From Prosthecobacter debontii (GTDB taxonomy: Bacteria; Verrucomicrobiota; Verrucomicrobiia; Verrucomicrobiales; Verrucomicrobiaceae), in contig NZ_FUYE01000012.1 in assembly GCF_900167535.1 (NCBI RefSeq), forward strand, positions 117,356-181,355: DNA of 64,000 bases, read 5' to 3'. The position numbers were made by a program, and so were the translations under genes. Below the pieces are notes generated by a model. The model made no database searches. It was not told the DNA's origin and saw nothing but the letters and a program-made list of their open reading frames with translations. Shown here piece after piece: positions 1-8,950 of the stretch. Position 1 is the stretch's first letter, and each line of letters begins with the position of its first letter.

Positions 1-677
1 GTGTCTCCATCAGCATTGATACCCTTGTTCTCAATCAAGGACTTGCGGGAAAGTCTGGAGGCGTGGCCAGTGCTGTGGGCCAGCTCATGAAACAGGGTGG
101 AATAGTAAACCGTTTCATTGTCAAAATACCGGCCTTCCGGCATGTTCACGCTATCTGTGCCGGGGCGGTAGCAAGGAACGGCGCTGCCTTCCCTGAAGGC
201 TGGCGGGTTCGGCATGCCTGCAATGATCTCACGGGCGCGAGCGGTCTTTTCCGTCAGGGAAAGCTCCGGCAGGTTTTCAGGCGTTGGGAATTCGATCCCT
301 TCGATCTGCGAGGCGTGAAACACGGTGTAGCCTTTGAGGTAACCGCGCCTTTCCGCCTCTTCCTCACTGCCTGCTGCCGCGCCTGCGTCCTCCTCGTGCT
401 TGGTGTAGGTGCCATATTTGACCACCAAAGAACCTCGTTCTCCTTTGCGGACGTGGCCACCAAGCTCTTTGGCTTGAATGAAGGTCAGAAAATAAGGCGA
501 AGTGAAGCGGCGGCTGGCAAGCAGAAAGACGTTGATCCCCTGATAAGCCTTGCCGCTGGAGAAGTTGCGGGGAAAGCCGACCTTTGAAAAGTAGGGTGAT
601 TTCCAGGGGACAATCCCCTGCTCAAGCTGGCTAATAATATTGGTTGTTACCTGTTCATAGATGTCTGTTGTCTTCAT
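1..677 (-). CDS. ArdC-type anti-restriction protein / zincin-like domain (partial)
   Basis: About 225 residues are visible; the C-terminus runs off the left edge. The start at 677 is set by a perfect AGGAGG about 8 bp upstream of an ATG. The protein opens MKTTDIYEQVTTNIISQLEQ, the usual opening of the N-terminal ssDNA-binding domain of ArdC-like proteins, followed by W..P. The C-terminal half carries HELAHSTGH, the HExxH zinc site of the fused zincin-like metallopeptidase domain. ArdC proteins are carried by plasmids and integrative elements and protect incoming DNA from host restriction, so this gene marks mobile DNA at the left edge. An acidic Glu-rich linker lies in the middle. The family call is from recognised motifs; activity is inferred. 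Confidence 0.85.
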   Translation of the reverse strand, partial: MKTTDIYEQVTTNIISQLEQGIVPWKSPYFSKVGFPRNFSSGKAYQGINVFLLASRRFTSPYFLTFIQAKELGGHVRKGERGSLVVKYGTYTKHEEDAGAAAGSEEEAERRGYLKGYTVFHASQIEGIEFPTPENLPELSLTEKTARAREIIAGMPNPPAFREGSAVPCYRPGTDSVNMPEGRYFDNETVYYSTLFHELAHSTGHASRLSRKSLIENKGINADGD

Positions 678-1628
678 TGTTATTCCTCCTGTTTCGGTTT
701 TGCGAAAAGCACGCACGCGCGCGCAAAACCTGCTGACCAACCGCCGGAGGTGAGGACGGGCAGTCATAGGAGGGTTCAAAGGAGGGTGCCCTTGAGGGAC
801 AGCCTTTGGATGCCTTGACGGCCAGGCCGCCCGTAGGCATCAAAGCCGCCAAGTGAAGGTATAAATGGGCGGCGGCTTAAACTGCCCTTTGGGCAGGAAG
901 ATAAACACGGAGGACCTGACAGCGAATCGAAGGCTTGGTGGAGTGCCGCAGTCGGGAGTTTTCTGTGTTGGTATTGGGCAGGAATGGCGTGGGCTGCATT
1001 CCTCGCGGTAGCAGCCTTGGAATGGCTGCCTACGTCATGGGGCGGGAGAGGGCGTTACGGGACCCCTCCCGTTCGAAGGGGTAGTGCCGCACATAGTAGG
1101 CACGAGGGGAAGCCTTCCCCGCCGCAATTCACATATATCTACACACGAAAGCTCCTTGGTTTTCTGGTAAGCTAAAAACTTCTCTTCGCATCTTACCTGA
1201 TCAGTTGGGTATTCATTCAAAATTGATATGCCGACACCAGAAGAGTTGAAGATGTATCACAAGGAATTTTCCAAAACGCTCAGGATCAATGTTTTATAGT
1301 TGATTGGAGTTGCAAAGCGTCGCAGTTCAACGCTTCGCAGCACAAACTTTTTTGCAGAGTGTTGCGCCAAATAGTGTGGATTTACGTCTTTTTTAGGCTG
1401 ACCGTATAACGCTCTATAAGAAAAATCGCCCAATTGATAAGGTCAAAGAAGACTCGAAGTTCAGCGGAGGCAAAAAACTCATGAACGTGGAGCCCGCTAC
1501 TCCGGTTAGGTCATAGGCCTCTGCAAATCTCCAGCCACGAAAGGCACAATACACTTCTGCGTTAGCCTTGTGGTGGGACGGCCAGTCTTCCTTGGTCTAC
1601 TTATCGCTTGATATCCGAATCCAGTTTC
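678..1628. other. Long intergenic stretch, no supported gene
   Basis: About 950 bp between the ArdC-like gene and the HMA protein. Short open frames here have no recognisable family, no good ribosome site and a composition like random DNA. The part next to ardC is GC-rich with small inverted repeats (for example GCAGCC...GGCTGC near 1011-1029); from about 1130 to 1450 it becomes AT-rich. The change in composition is compatible with a junction between two inserted pieces, but no attachment site was recognised. Confidence 0.5.
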
Positions 1629-1949
1629 CTATGCGCCTGGAATGCGAATTATAAAAAGGCTGCGGATGTCATACATTTTGGCTTCTTCGCCGAGGGATTT
1701 GACGGCGGCTTCACGAGTGAGGTTGGGAGAGGTGGAGATGAGCTTGATCCGTGGCAGGGAGCCTTCTTTCCCGAGGGCGATCTTCACTTCACGGACGCCT
1801 TCCAGCTTGCTCAGCGCGGCTTTGACGTGGCTAGAACATGCACTGCAGACCACGCCTGCAACTTCACCTTCGTAATGGTAGGTTGGTTGAGGTTCACCAG
1901 CTCGCAAGGATGCTGTCATGAGGGCCACGATAGTGATGAGGTGTTTCAT
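1629..1949 (-). CDS. Exported heavy-metal-associated (HMA) domain protein, MerP/CopZ-like
   Basis: 106 residues: a signal peptide (about residues 1-17), then one ferredoxin-like HMA domain with the metal-binding motif CSAC in GVVCSACSSHVKAAL (about residues 33-47). HMA domains bind Cu(I), Zn(II) or Hg(II) through the two cysteines and pass the ion to a partner. The ATG overlaps the stop of the upstream SCO1 gene (ATGA), so the two are translationally coupled. Sitting with SCO1 and cytochromes, its most likely job is to hold copper outside the cytoplasmic membrane for oxidase assembly or detoxification. The C-terminus lacks any other domain. The family is clear; the metal is inferred. Confidence 0.85.
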   Translation of the reverse strand: MKHLITIVALMTASLRAGEPQPTYHYEGEVAGVVCSACSSHVKAALSKLEGVREVKIALGKEGSLPRIKLISTSPNLTREAAVKSLGEEAKMYDIRSLFIIRIPGA

Positions 1950-2605
1950 GGTGTCGTTGTGATGGGTTCGTCGAGGAGGGTGAGAGTGTCGGAGTGCAGG
2001 CGCTCGCGCATAAGGTTGGCGATCTCCTGCTGAGGATGAAAGACAGCGTAGTAACCGCGCACCCTCTGCTGGCGATCAACAAGGACGATGCGCAGGTCAT
2101 GCTCGTAAACTTCCAGAGGGTTGAAGCGCTCGTCCGGCGGAATGGCCTTCGCGGCTTCGAGTTTGAGCACCCCGGTCATGAAAGCTTCCATGGCAGGGCG
2201 TTCCGCGCGGAGGAACCACCAGGGGTCGGTCGGCTTCACACCAATGGCCTCGGCATAGTTGCGAAAGAACTCCGGCTGATCGCGTTCCGGCAAGACAGAG
2301 ACAGAAACGAGCTGAAAATCCGGGCGGCTGCCATGGGTTTCTTTAAGTCGGGACATCTCTCCGACGACGGCGGCGCATCCATGGGGGCAGACGGTATAGA
2401 GGTAGGCAAAGGCGCAGACGCTCCCTCGCAGAGAGGCGATGTGCACGGTCTGTCCGCTACGTTCCACGGCGATAAAGTCCTCCTCAATGGTAGTGAAAAT
2501 GGGCAGAGATCGCTTCGGTACAGAACTGCTGAACCACAGGTTGACCAAGAAGGTGGAGCAAACGGCAACTGTGCCGATGAGCGAAATAAACGGCCAGGGA
2601 CGCAT
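1946..2605 (-). CDS. SCO1/SenC-family copper chaperone
   Basis: 219 residues: an N-terminal membrane anchor (about residues 7-27) and a thioredoxin-like domain. The SCO copper ligands are visible as C73-P-H-G-C77 (CxxxC) with a downstream histidine at H169 in YEHDLR. SCO proteins deliver copper to, or reduce the cysteines of, the Cu sites of terminal oxidases and other periplasmic copper enzymes. The gene lies 3 bp after the cytochrome c gene and overlaps the HMA gene by 4 bp, so the three form one operon. No CuA-type oxidase subunit is seen in the window, so the client is either elsewhere or the divergent cytochrome proteins. Confidence 0.9.
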   Translation of the reverse strand: MRPWPFISLIGTVAVCSTFLVNLWFSSSVPKRSLPIFTTIEEDFIAVERSGQTVHIASLRGSVCAFAYLYTVCPHGCAAVVGEMSRLKETHGSRPDFQLVSVSVLPERDQPEFFRNYAEAIGVKPTDPWWFLRAERPAMEAFMTGVLKLEAAKAIPPDERFNPLEVYEHDLRIVLVDRQQRVRGYYAVFHPQQEIANLMRERLHSDTLTLLDEPITTTP

Positions 2606-2608
2606 GGC

Positions 2609-3064
2609 TTATGGTTTGGCGGCAACTCCTGTGGTGGCTTGCTTTTCCAGGTCGGTCCGCTTTTGCATGGGTTTACCATTGTATTTTTCACGCCAGGCCT
2701 TGACCTGGCTGACGGTGACGGGTGAGGCGGTGTTTCCGAAGTTGCTCCGCACATAGGTGAGCATGTCGGCGAGATCCTCATCCTTCATCACGGCACCAAG
2801 CGGCGCCATCATACCGAGAAACTTGGCATCTTCTTTGGCTATACCGGTGAAGACAATGGAGGCAAATAGTTCACCATCACCAGAAGCGACTAGTTTGGAC
2901 CCGCCGAGTGCTGGTGCCATGGGCACAGGAGTGCCGGCACCGATACCCTTGCCATCTGGCCCATGGCACGCCGCACAGAGGGCGTAGGATGCGGCAGGCA
3001 CCTGAGCGATGAGCGAGGGGGCGATGAATCCCATGATGATAGCGGAGAGAAATGCGGTCTTCAT
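2609..3064 (-). CDS. Exported monohaem cytochrome c, class I
   Basis: 151 residues from the ATG at 3064; a longer frame from 3124 exists, but only the 3064 start places the hydrophobic signal peptide (MKTAFLSAIIMGFIAPSLIA) at the N-terminus. The haem site is C30-A-A-C33-H34 followed by GPDGKG. A Met-rich stretch (LGMMAPLGAVMKDEDLADML) supplies the sixth ligand. The C-terminal tail after about residue 105 is charged and lies beyond the cytochrome fold. It is the first gene of the operon with SCO1 and the HMA protein and is divergent from the RegB/RegA-like pair across about 98 bp. Predicted periplasmic electron carrier. Confidence 0.88.
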   Translation of the reverse strand: MKTAFLSAIIMGFIAPSLIAQVPAASYALCAACHGPDGKGIGAGTPVPMAPALGGSKLVASGDGELFASIVFTGIAKEDAKFLGMMAPLGAVMKDEDLADMLTYVRSNFGNTASPVTVSQVKAWREKYNGKPMQKRTDLEKQATTGVAAKP

Positions 3065-3162
3065 ATTGTGCGGGATTATATGAAGATGTCGGCATGCCTT
3101 AGTCACTGCGGCAAATCGCCGCACTTGTTGGACAGTAGGGCGTGCTGGAGCACAGTGCAGAC

Positions 3163-4464
3163 ATGATTCACCGAGTCACACATTCAGTCCTGCCACCCCA
3201 GCCACGGTGGCAGCGCTGGCTGGGGCTCAGCGAGGTATGGGTAGGTGGGGCGCTTTCGGCGCGTGTGTTAATGCTGCTGCGCTGGCTGGCAGCAACTGGT
3301 CAAACCATCACTGTACTCTTCGTTTGGTGGATTGGTGTGGAAGTGCCATGGATTCAGTGTGGCATCGCTGTAGCGCTCACTTTGGTGGTCAATGTGCTGC
3401 TGGAGTGGTGGCTGCGTCAGATCCAGTGGGAGTTGCGAGAAGGTTTCTTTCACATCCTGCTATGGGATGTACTTACGCTGACATTTCTGTTGCACTGGAC
3501 GGGTGGCCTACAAAATCCCTTCGCGTTGTTCTATTTGGTGCAGATCACCTTGGCAGCTGTGGCTCTGAGGAACTCGGCCGTGATTGGGTTGGGAGTGCTT
3601 GTGACGGTCGCGTTCTTATGGTTATGGCATCATGCGGTGCCGCTACGTTTGGCTAATGGCTCGCAGTTGCCAGACGAAATGCTTATCCAGGGCTTCCTCG
3701 TGGCGCTGGTCCTCGCCGGTGCTTTTGTGCTGACGCTGCTGCTGTCGCTGCGTCGACGTTCACATCGACTACAAATGGAGCGCGAACGGTTGCGCTCGGA
3801 ACTCGAAGCTCGGGAGCGGTTCCTTTCCCTGGCGGTTTTGGCTACGGGCTTTGCGCATGAGCTGGGCACCCCGCTCGGCACCATCACACTCGCTGCTGCG
3901 GAGATGCATGCGCATCCTGACGCGGAGACTGCGGCTATCATCGTTCGAGAGGCGGAGCGCTGTCAGAAAGTGCTACAACGCCTTCGTGAACTGGGCCAGG
4001 AGGCAACTGGAAGCTCAGCGCAGCCTTTTGCTGTCGCAGGCATTGTGAACGAGGCTCTTGCGGAACTTCCTGAAATGCAACGGACGCGTGTGATGGTTGA
4101 TTTGAAAGCGTGCTCGGCAGTTGTGGCCTGCGCGGGGCTGCGTGAGGCCTTGCTCGTCCTGTTGCGCAATGCGCTGATGGCCTCTGTGGATCAGTCGATC
4201 GTGCAGTTCCGCGTTCATGAGCAGGGTGGCTCTCTGCGCTTTGTGATCGAGGATCGAGGAGCGGGATTCGACGATGAGATACTACGTCATTGGGGCGAAC
4301 CTTTCCGCACCACGCGTGACCCAGTCAACGGTATGGGGTTGGGGCTATTTTTCGTGCGTCGGCTTGCTGCTTCGATGAACGGTAGCGTGGAAGTCGAAAA
4401 TCGGGCCGGAGGCGGTGCGCGAGTATCGCTCATCTTGCCTCAACACAACTCCGCTAAGACATGA
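3163..4464 (+). CDS. RegB/PrrB-type redox sensor histidine kinase
   Basis: 433 residues from the ATG at 3163 (a GTG at 3142 would add seven). Six hydrophobic segments cover about residues 35-195. Between them sits GGLQNPF (114-120), matching the GGxxNPF quinone-sensing heptapeptide of the RegB family. The H-box is FAHELGTPLGT with phospho-acceptor H232. A cysteine in EAERCQKVL (C267) lies where RegB has its redox-active Cys. The ATPase domain has an N-box (LLVLLRNALMAS), DRGAGFDD and GMGLGLFFV. RegB senses the quinone pool and cellular redox state and phosphorylates RegA. The stop overlaps the regulator start by 4 bp. It probably controls the two downstream cytochrome genes and perhaps the divergent operon. 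Confidence 0.92.
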   Translation: MIHRVTHSVLPPQPRWQRWLGLSEVWVGGALSARVLMLLRWLAATGQTITVLFVWWIGVEVPWIQCGIAVALTLVVNVLLEWWLRQIQWELREGFFHILLWDVLTLTFLLHWTGGLQNPFALFYLVQITLAAVALRNSAVIGLGVLVTVAFLWLWHHAVPLRLANGSQLPDEMLIQGFLVALVLAGAFVLTLLLSLRRRSHRLQMERERLRSELEARERFLSLAVLATGFAHELGTPLGTITLAAAEMHAHPDAETAAIIVREAERCQKVLQRLRELGQEATGSSAQPFAVAGIVNEALAELPEMQRTRVMVDLKACSAVVACAGLREALLVLLRNALMASVDQSIVQFRVHEQGGSLRFVIEDRGAGFDDEILRHWGEPFRTTRDPVNGMGLGLFFVRRLAASMNGSVEVENRAGGGARVSLILPQHNSAKT

Positions 4465-4985
4465 ATGTGCTCCTCATTGAAGATGATGAAGGCTTTCGTG
4501 CCACGCTAGCCCTCGCATTAAGGCGTCGCGGCTGTGATGTGTTGCAAGCCGCTGGCAAATATGAGGCACTAAGCCTTGTGGAAGCCGCAGACATCAATGG
4601 CATCGTGTTGGATATGCGGCTGGGAGGCGTGGATGGTATGAGCTTGATCTCTGCGCTGCGCCAAAGGCAACCAAGAGCACGTCTGATCGTTCTCACGGGA
4701 TACGGCAGTATTCCTGGCGCTCTCAAAGCAGTCCGACTTGGTGCGGACGACTACTTGCTGAAGCCTGCGAGCGCCGATCAAGTGCTCGCCGCTCTGCAAG
4801 GTAGGGCTGCAACCTCGCCTCGTCCCGCTGCCAATGATACGCCAAGTCTGGCCCGTCTTGAGTGGGAGCACATCCAGCGCGTGCTACACGATTGCAGAGG
4901 AAACATCTCCCACGCTGCAGAGGCGCTGGGCATCGACCGCCGCACCCTCCAACGCAAGCTCGGGAAGATGCCACCTGTGGGGTGA
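4461..4985 (+). CDS. RegA/PrrA/ActR-type response regulator
   Basis: 174 residues: a receiver domain (1-120) with acidic pocket D8-D9, phospho-acceptor D51 in VLDMRLGG and the conserved K in DDYLLKPAS. After a short Pro/Ala linker comes a Fis-type helix-turn-helix (GNISHAAEALGIDRRTLQRK) at the C-terminus. This compact architecture without an AAA+ domain is that of RegA, the partner of RegB, which activates or represses respiratory genes according to redox state. The ATG overlaps the kinase stop (ATGA). The next gene starts 85 bp downstream on the same strand. Confidence 0.92.
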   Translation: MNVLLIEDDEGFRATLALALRRRGCDVLQAAGKYEALSLVEAADINGIVLDMRLGGVDGMSLISALRQRQPRARLIVLTGYGSIPGALKAVRLGADDYLLKPASADQVLAALQGRAATSPRPAANDTPSLARLEWEHIQRVLHDCRGNISHAAEALGIDRRTLQRKLGKMPPVG

Positions 4986-5070
4986 GCGCGCTCTGATTGA
5001 CAGACGAAGTAACTGGTGCGGCACTCTGCCACATTCCCAAACCCCCACGATATGCGAAGTCTTTTACGTC

Positions 5071-6498
5071 ATGGACTTCCCCACGTTTTACATGGATCAT
5101 CTCGCTGGTGGACGACTCATCATCGGTCTCATCGCAAGCGTACATGTGCTCATTAATCATCCGCTGGCCGTCGGCGCGTATCCGCTATTGGCGTGGATGG
5201 AATGGTGGGCACACAAGCACAACCGGCCAGACGTGGACCATCTGGCCTACCGCATTACCTTCATTGTCTTCATTGTGACGACCACCGTAGGCGCAATGAC
5301 GGGTGTGGGCATCTGGCTTTCCACTTCGCTATTTGCGCCGTTTGCTATCGGCTCGCTGCTGCGTGTTTTCTTCTGGGGCTGGTTCATGGAGTGGCTGGTT
5401 TTCATCTCGGAAGTCGCGCTCATCATGTGGTGGTTCCTCACCTGGAAAAAAGCAGACACGCCTGAGAAGAAGCGCAAGCATATCAAAGTTGGTGTCGCGC
5501 TCAGCATCATGTCGTGGATCACAATGGCCCTCATCGTGGCCGTCCTGGGCTTCATGATGAAGCCGGGTGAGTGGAATCAGACACGAGCTTTTTGGGACGC
5601 CATGACGAACCCGCTCTATGCGCCACAACTCGGCTTCCGAACCTGCTTCGCATTCATGACAGGCGCGGTGTTCTTGTGGTTTGCGTCCTTCTTTTTTACC
5701 CGAAACAAAGGCCCCCATTGGGGGGAAGGCACGCGCCTGCGACATTGGATCGTCTATCGCCTGTCACATGTTGTGTTGGTGAGCCTGCTGGGCACTTTTC
5801 TCTTTGGCACTTGGTATTGGAACGCCGTCCCGGATACCATGAAGGCCAATAGCTCAGTGGCGCTGCTGACACAAGAGTTCATGAACTGGCATGGGCAGTT
5901 CCAGAGTTTGCTTGGATGGACTATCATCGCCTTCCTCGTGGTGGGTATTGGCGGCCTGGGCAATAGCTTCATGGTGCCGCGTTGGGCACTGCTCATCCCT
6001 AGTTTCCTGGGCATCTGGCTGCTCGGACACTTTGAGCGGGCGCGTGAGTTCATGCGCAAGCCGTGGGTGATCGGTGAATATATGTATTCCAACGGTGTTC
6101 ACAAAGACGAGTTGGCTTTCCTGCAAAGCGAGGGCCTCCTCAAACACGCCACCTATGTGAGACATCATGACGTGACCGACGCGAATAAAGTCGAGGCAGG
6201 GCAGGACATCTTTATGCTAGCTTGCTCACGCTGCCACAGTACCACGGGGCTGAATGGCATGATCGAAAAGTTCACCGCCATGTATGGCGCGGGCAAGCCG
6301 TGGGACACCGCTGGCATGGTCCTCTTCATCAAAGGCATGCACCAAACTCGCACCTTCATGCCACCGTTCCCCGGCAACGACAGGGAGGCAGAAGCGCTCG
6401 TCGCCTACATCCAGCAACTGAAAGAGAATCCCGAGAGTCTCCAAGGTGCGCAAAGCGCCGGGATCGTCGTCGCTCCCACTGCTGGAGACCAGCAATGA
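5071..6498 (+). CDS. CydA-superfamily membrane oxidase subunit with C-terminal haem c
   Basis: 475 residues from the ATG at 5071; the frame is open further upstream, but that part overlaps the regulator gene in another frame. About nine hydrophobic helices cover residues 10-325. The N-terminus resembles CydA (cytochrome bd subunit I): H25 and H30 in helix 1, TGVGIW at 77-82, and two membrane glutamates E107 and E114 spaced like the CydA haem b595 region. The C-terminus (about 375-450) is a cytochrome c domain with C385-S-R-C-H389 and M430 in MPPF. Haem-c-bearing members of the CydA superfamily are known and are thought to take electrons from cytochrome c rather than quinol. A cognate CydB is absent; the next gene may be its partner. 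Confidence 0.72.
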   Translation: MDFPTFYMDHLAGGRLIIGLIASVHVLINHPLAVGAYPLLAWMEWWAHKHNRPDVDHLAYRITFIVFIVTTTVGAMTGVGIWLSTSLFAPFAIGSLLRVFFWGWFMEWLVFISEVALIMWWFLTWKKADTPEKKRKHIKVGVALSIMSWITMALIVAVLGFMMKPGEWNQTRAFWDAMTNPLYAPQLGFRTCFAFMTGAVFLWFASFFFTRNKGPHWGEGTRLRHWIVYRLSHVVLVSLLGTFLFGTWYWNAVPDTMKANSSVALLTQEFMNWHGQFQSLLGWTIIAFLVVGIGGLGNSFMVPRWALLIPSFLGIWLLGHFERAREFMRKPWVIGEYMYSNGVHKDELAFLQSEGLLKHATYVRHHDVTDANKVEAGQDIFMLACSRCHSTTGLNGMIEKFTAMYGAGKPWDTAGMVLFIKGMHQTRTFMPPFPGNDREAEALVAYIQQLKENPESLQGAQSAGIVVAPTAGDQQ

Positions 6499-6504
6499 CT
6501 GCCA

Positions 6505-7851
6505 ATGCCAACTCCACCCCCTGATTTGCCTGCTATGCCTACCTTTCTCGCCGCTACACCTATCCCGCGTGATCTCCCTCTGCCGCTGCCCGTGCCGGAG
6601 TGGGTGTTAGTGGCTTGCCTCGTGATCTTTTTTCTCGTTCATATCCTGTTTGTGAACCTCATGGTTGGCGGTTCGCTAATCGTGGTGGTGCTCGAGTGGC
6701 TGGGACTCAAAGACAAACGTTGGGATGCCCTCGCACATGAGATCGCTCAGACGATCACCGTGAACAAAAGCCTCGCCATCGTGATGGGTATCGGCCCGCT
6801 TCTATGCATCAATTTGCTTTACACTATGCAGTGGTATTCGGCGAATGCTCTCACTGGCCATGCCTGGCTGCTCATCGTACCTCTAGTCACTATCGCCTTT
6901 CTGCTCACCTACCTGCATAAATACAAGTGGGAGGCGTGGTCGGCGAACGGTTGGAAGATGCTACATCAGTTCACAGGTCTGGGCGCGGCCTTGCTGTTCC
7001 TTTTCATCCCGCTAATCTTTTTGGCGAATGTGAACCTCATGCTCTTCCCCAGCGAGTGGGACAAGGTGAGAGGCTTTTTCTCTAGTTTAAGCATCGGCAA
7101 CGTATTGCCGCGTTACCTGCACTTCATGGCTGCGAGCCTTGCCATGACGGGCTTGTTCCTAGCGGGATGGTTCGGGCGAAAAAATGCTGATCTCACACAC
7201 CTGTATGGCTTTACACGTCCCGAGCTGCGTCGCTTCTTTTATAAGCTGTGCGCCAGCGTCACACTCACTCAGTTCGTACTCGGGCCGCTGCTGCTCTTCA
7301 CCTTGCCTTCTGTTGGCATCACGACTCAACTCTATGTCATCATTTTCAGTGGGGCCGCAATGGGTTTATTCACCCTGCTGCTGCTCTTTGCCGAGTTGAG
7401 ACGCGATGATGCAAGCATCGGCTGCCATTACTGGCTCATCGGGGTGCTTTTTTCCATTGTCGTACTCGGTATGGGCAGTGGGCGACATGTGTATCGTGAG
7501 GCCGCGCTAGCGGGACACAAAGCGGACATCAAAGAGCGTACTGAGACCTACCATGCTGCGCTAGCAGCGTTCAATAAGACGCAAGCCACAATACCAAAAT
7601 CTGTGGAGCCGAATGCAGAGCAGCTCTTCATGAACTGCGCCGCCTGCCATGCTCCGGACATCAAGCTCGTTGGCCCGCCGCTTACCGAGATCGCCCAAAT
7701 CTATGCGGGTAACCCCGATGGCATCGTCACCTGGGCTAAATCTCCCGGCAAAAAACGTCCTGAATTACCACAGATGCCGCCCTTTGCTCACCTTGGAGAC
7801 AACAGCCTGCGGAAGATCGCCGAGTTGATGCTGGAGAAAGGCAGGCGATAA
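6505..7851 (+). CDS. Polytopic membrane protein with C-terminal cytochrome c domain
   Basis: 448 residues, starting 6 bp after the previous stop. The first 20 residues are Pro-rich and M11 is a possible alternative start. About nine membrane helices fill residues 32-335; H46 lies in helix 1 and further His residues lie in later helices. A periplasmic haem c domain follows, with C378-A-A-C-H382 and a Met ligand near 424 (QMPPF). Its two-part plan mirrors the upstream CydA-like protein, and the two very likely form a complex, perhaps as second subunit. No close family could be named. RegB/RegA upstream suggests redox control. Confidence 0.65.
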   Translation: MPTPPPDLPAMPTFLAATPIPRDLPLPLPVPEWVLVACLVIFFLVHILFVNLMVGGSLIVVVLEWLGLKDKRWDALAHEIAQTITVNKSLAIVMGIGPLLCINLLYTMQWYSANALTGHAWLLIVPLVTIAFLLTYLHKYKWEAWSANGWKMLHQFTGLGAALLFLFIPLIFLANVNLMLFPSEWDKVRGFFSSLSIGNVLPRYLHFMAASLAMTGLFLAGWFGRKNADLTHLYGFTRPELRRFFYKLCASVTLTQFVLGPLLLFTLPSVGITTQLYVIIFSGAAMGLFTLLLLFAELRRDDASIGCHYWLIGVLFSIVVLGMGSGRHVYREAALAGHKADIKERTETYHAALAAFNKTQATIPKSVEPNAEQLFMNCAACHAPDIKLVGPPLTEIAQIYAGNPDGIVTWAKSPGKKRPELPQMPPFAHLGDNSLRKIAELMLEKGRR

Positions 7852-7951
7852 GGCAAACCCAGACGAGATTACTGTATCAAGAGGGTGATGAAGTTGCTTC
7901 AGATATTGTGCCATTAATGCAGATATGGCCAAATTTACGATAGGTGAATTT

Positions 7952-7975
7952 TTCTGTAATCGCGTGCCTGGACTT
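7952..7975 (+). promoter_or_regulatory. TGTAAT box upstream of secreted coiled-coil gene
   Basis: TTCTGTAATCGCGTGCCTGG contains TGTAAT at 7955-7960, 52 bp before the ATG at 8007. The same TTTTTCTGTAATCGCG stretch occurs before the gene at 8951, and TGTAAT.(2)TGCCTGGA occurs before the kinase gene at 10753. Candidate -35 element for the ECF sigma factor encoded at 9919-10671. No -10 consensus could be fixed from three examples. Confidence 0.4.
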
Positions 7976-8006
7976 CCTTATTTCCTTCGACGCCTTGACG
8001 TTAAAC

Positions 8007-8723
8007 ATGAAAGACACTCGTTTAGCCATCCCTCAAGCCTCCATGAAAAATGGCGGTGATGTCGTTCGCTCAGGCAAAAGCCTCATGACAATCTCCGTTG
8101 TTTGGTTCTTTCTCGGGCTGGCGTTTTTGCTCTCTGCGGCGGATGAAGAGTTGATTCAATTACGGCAGCGTTATCAGGATGCTGTGGAGAGGGCCACGAA
8201 ACCGCTGGAAGCAACTTACACTGCGGAGCTTCGTAAGCTTCTCGACAAGCAGACGAAGGCAGGAAAACTGGACGAGGCTGTGGCGGTCAGAAAAGAACTG
8301 GAGACGCTTAATGTCTCTGTTGTTGAGCCGAAGTCATCTCCATTCCAAGGTGAAAATGCAGCCAAGGCCTTCACTCCAGGTGAGCCCGGAGGCAGGTTAA
8401 GCCGAGCACAACTTAAGATCATCGAATCGCGGATCATTGATCGCTATTGGACTTACAAGCAAGACAGGCAGGACGGTTATTACTTTTTCAAAGATGGCCT
8501 CGGCATCCGTTACCTGCCTGATAGTGAACGCCCCAGAGTCACCTGGAAAGTGTTGGTGAACGGTGAGGTTTTTATCCAGGGCTCAGGGACTGACAAGTGG
8601 ATGGTGCCCACTTCAGACATTGAGGGATACATCATCGGCAATGCCATCACCCGAAATAAAGCCCCCATCATTACCGCCCTACCACCCGAGCCACCTGACC
8701 TCCACGATAAAGGAAAGAAGTGA
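8007..8723 (+). CDS. Exported protein with N-terminal coiled coil, unknown function
   Basis: 238 residues from the ATG at 8007; starts at 8043 and 8085 are also possible, and an upstream ATG at 7944 would precede the putative promoter box. A hydrophobic segment ending FLLSAADEE is a signal peptide or anchor. Then comes a charged helix with LIQLRQRYQDAVERATKPLE and AGKLDEAVAVRKELE, a coiled-coil pattern I recognise from many planctomycete and verrucomicrobial exported proteins. The C-terminal part (about 140-238) looks beta-rich (RYWTYKQDRQDGYYFF...) and recalls ligand- or carbohydrate-binding folds, but no family can be named. It shares its upstream box with the next gene and the kinase gene. 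Confidence 0.75.
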   Translation: MKDTRLAIPQASMKNGGDVVRSGKSLMTISVVWFFLGLAFLLSAADEELIQLRQRYQDAVERATKPLEATYTAELRKLLDKQTKAGKLDEAVAVRKELETLNVSVVEPKSSPFQGENAAKAFTPGEPGGRLSRAQLKIIESRIIDRYWTYKQDRQDGYYFFKDGLGIRYLPDSERPRVTWKVLVNGEVFIQGSGTDKWMVPTSDIEGYIIGNAITRNKAPIITALPPEPPDLHDKGKK

Positions 8724-8887
8724 GTTCACTTCACCTACTGTGAGAACAGCATCAACCGTCAAGCGACATGGTCGCAATGACCCGCATACGTCTTTTGCAT
8801 AGCTGAGTTAAGAACGCCCAGCCCCCAAAGAACGGCAAGGCAGGCTAGACATCGACAAATTGCCGAAAAGTTCGAGGCAATGCATTT

Positions 8888-8911
8888 TTCTGTAATCGCG
8901 CTCTCCAATTT
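8888..8911 (+). promoter_or_regulatory. TGTAAT box upstream of tandem-repeat secreted gene
   Basis: TTCTGTAATCGCGCTCTCCA, with TGTAAT at 8891-8896, 60 bp before the ATG at 8951. The 15-base core TTTTTCTGTAATCGC is identical to that at 7950-7964. Same candidate ECF sigma site. Confidence 0.4.
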
Positions 8912-8950
8912 CCCTAGTCCCGTCTGACGCTCTCATGACGTCAGACAAAA

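Noticed and set aside
63..587. Plus-strand open frame of 174 codons over the left-edge gene
   Set aside because: It is the reverse of the ArdC-type gene, which has a strong ribosome site and the HELAHSTGH motif.
655..852. Minus-strand frame upstream of the ArdC-like gene
   Set aside because: It overlaps the ArdC start and its ribosome site in another frame; low-complexity composition and no family.
1994..2725. Long plus-strand frame opposite the SCO1 gene
   Set aside because: Shadow of the SCO1 and cytochrome c genes, which have clear motifs on the minus strand.
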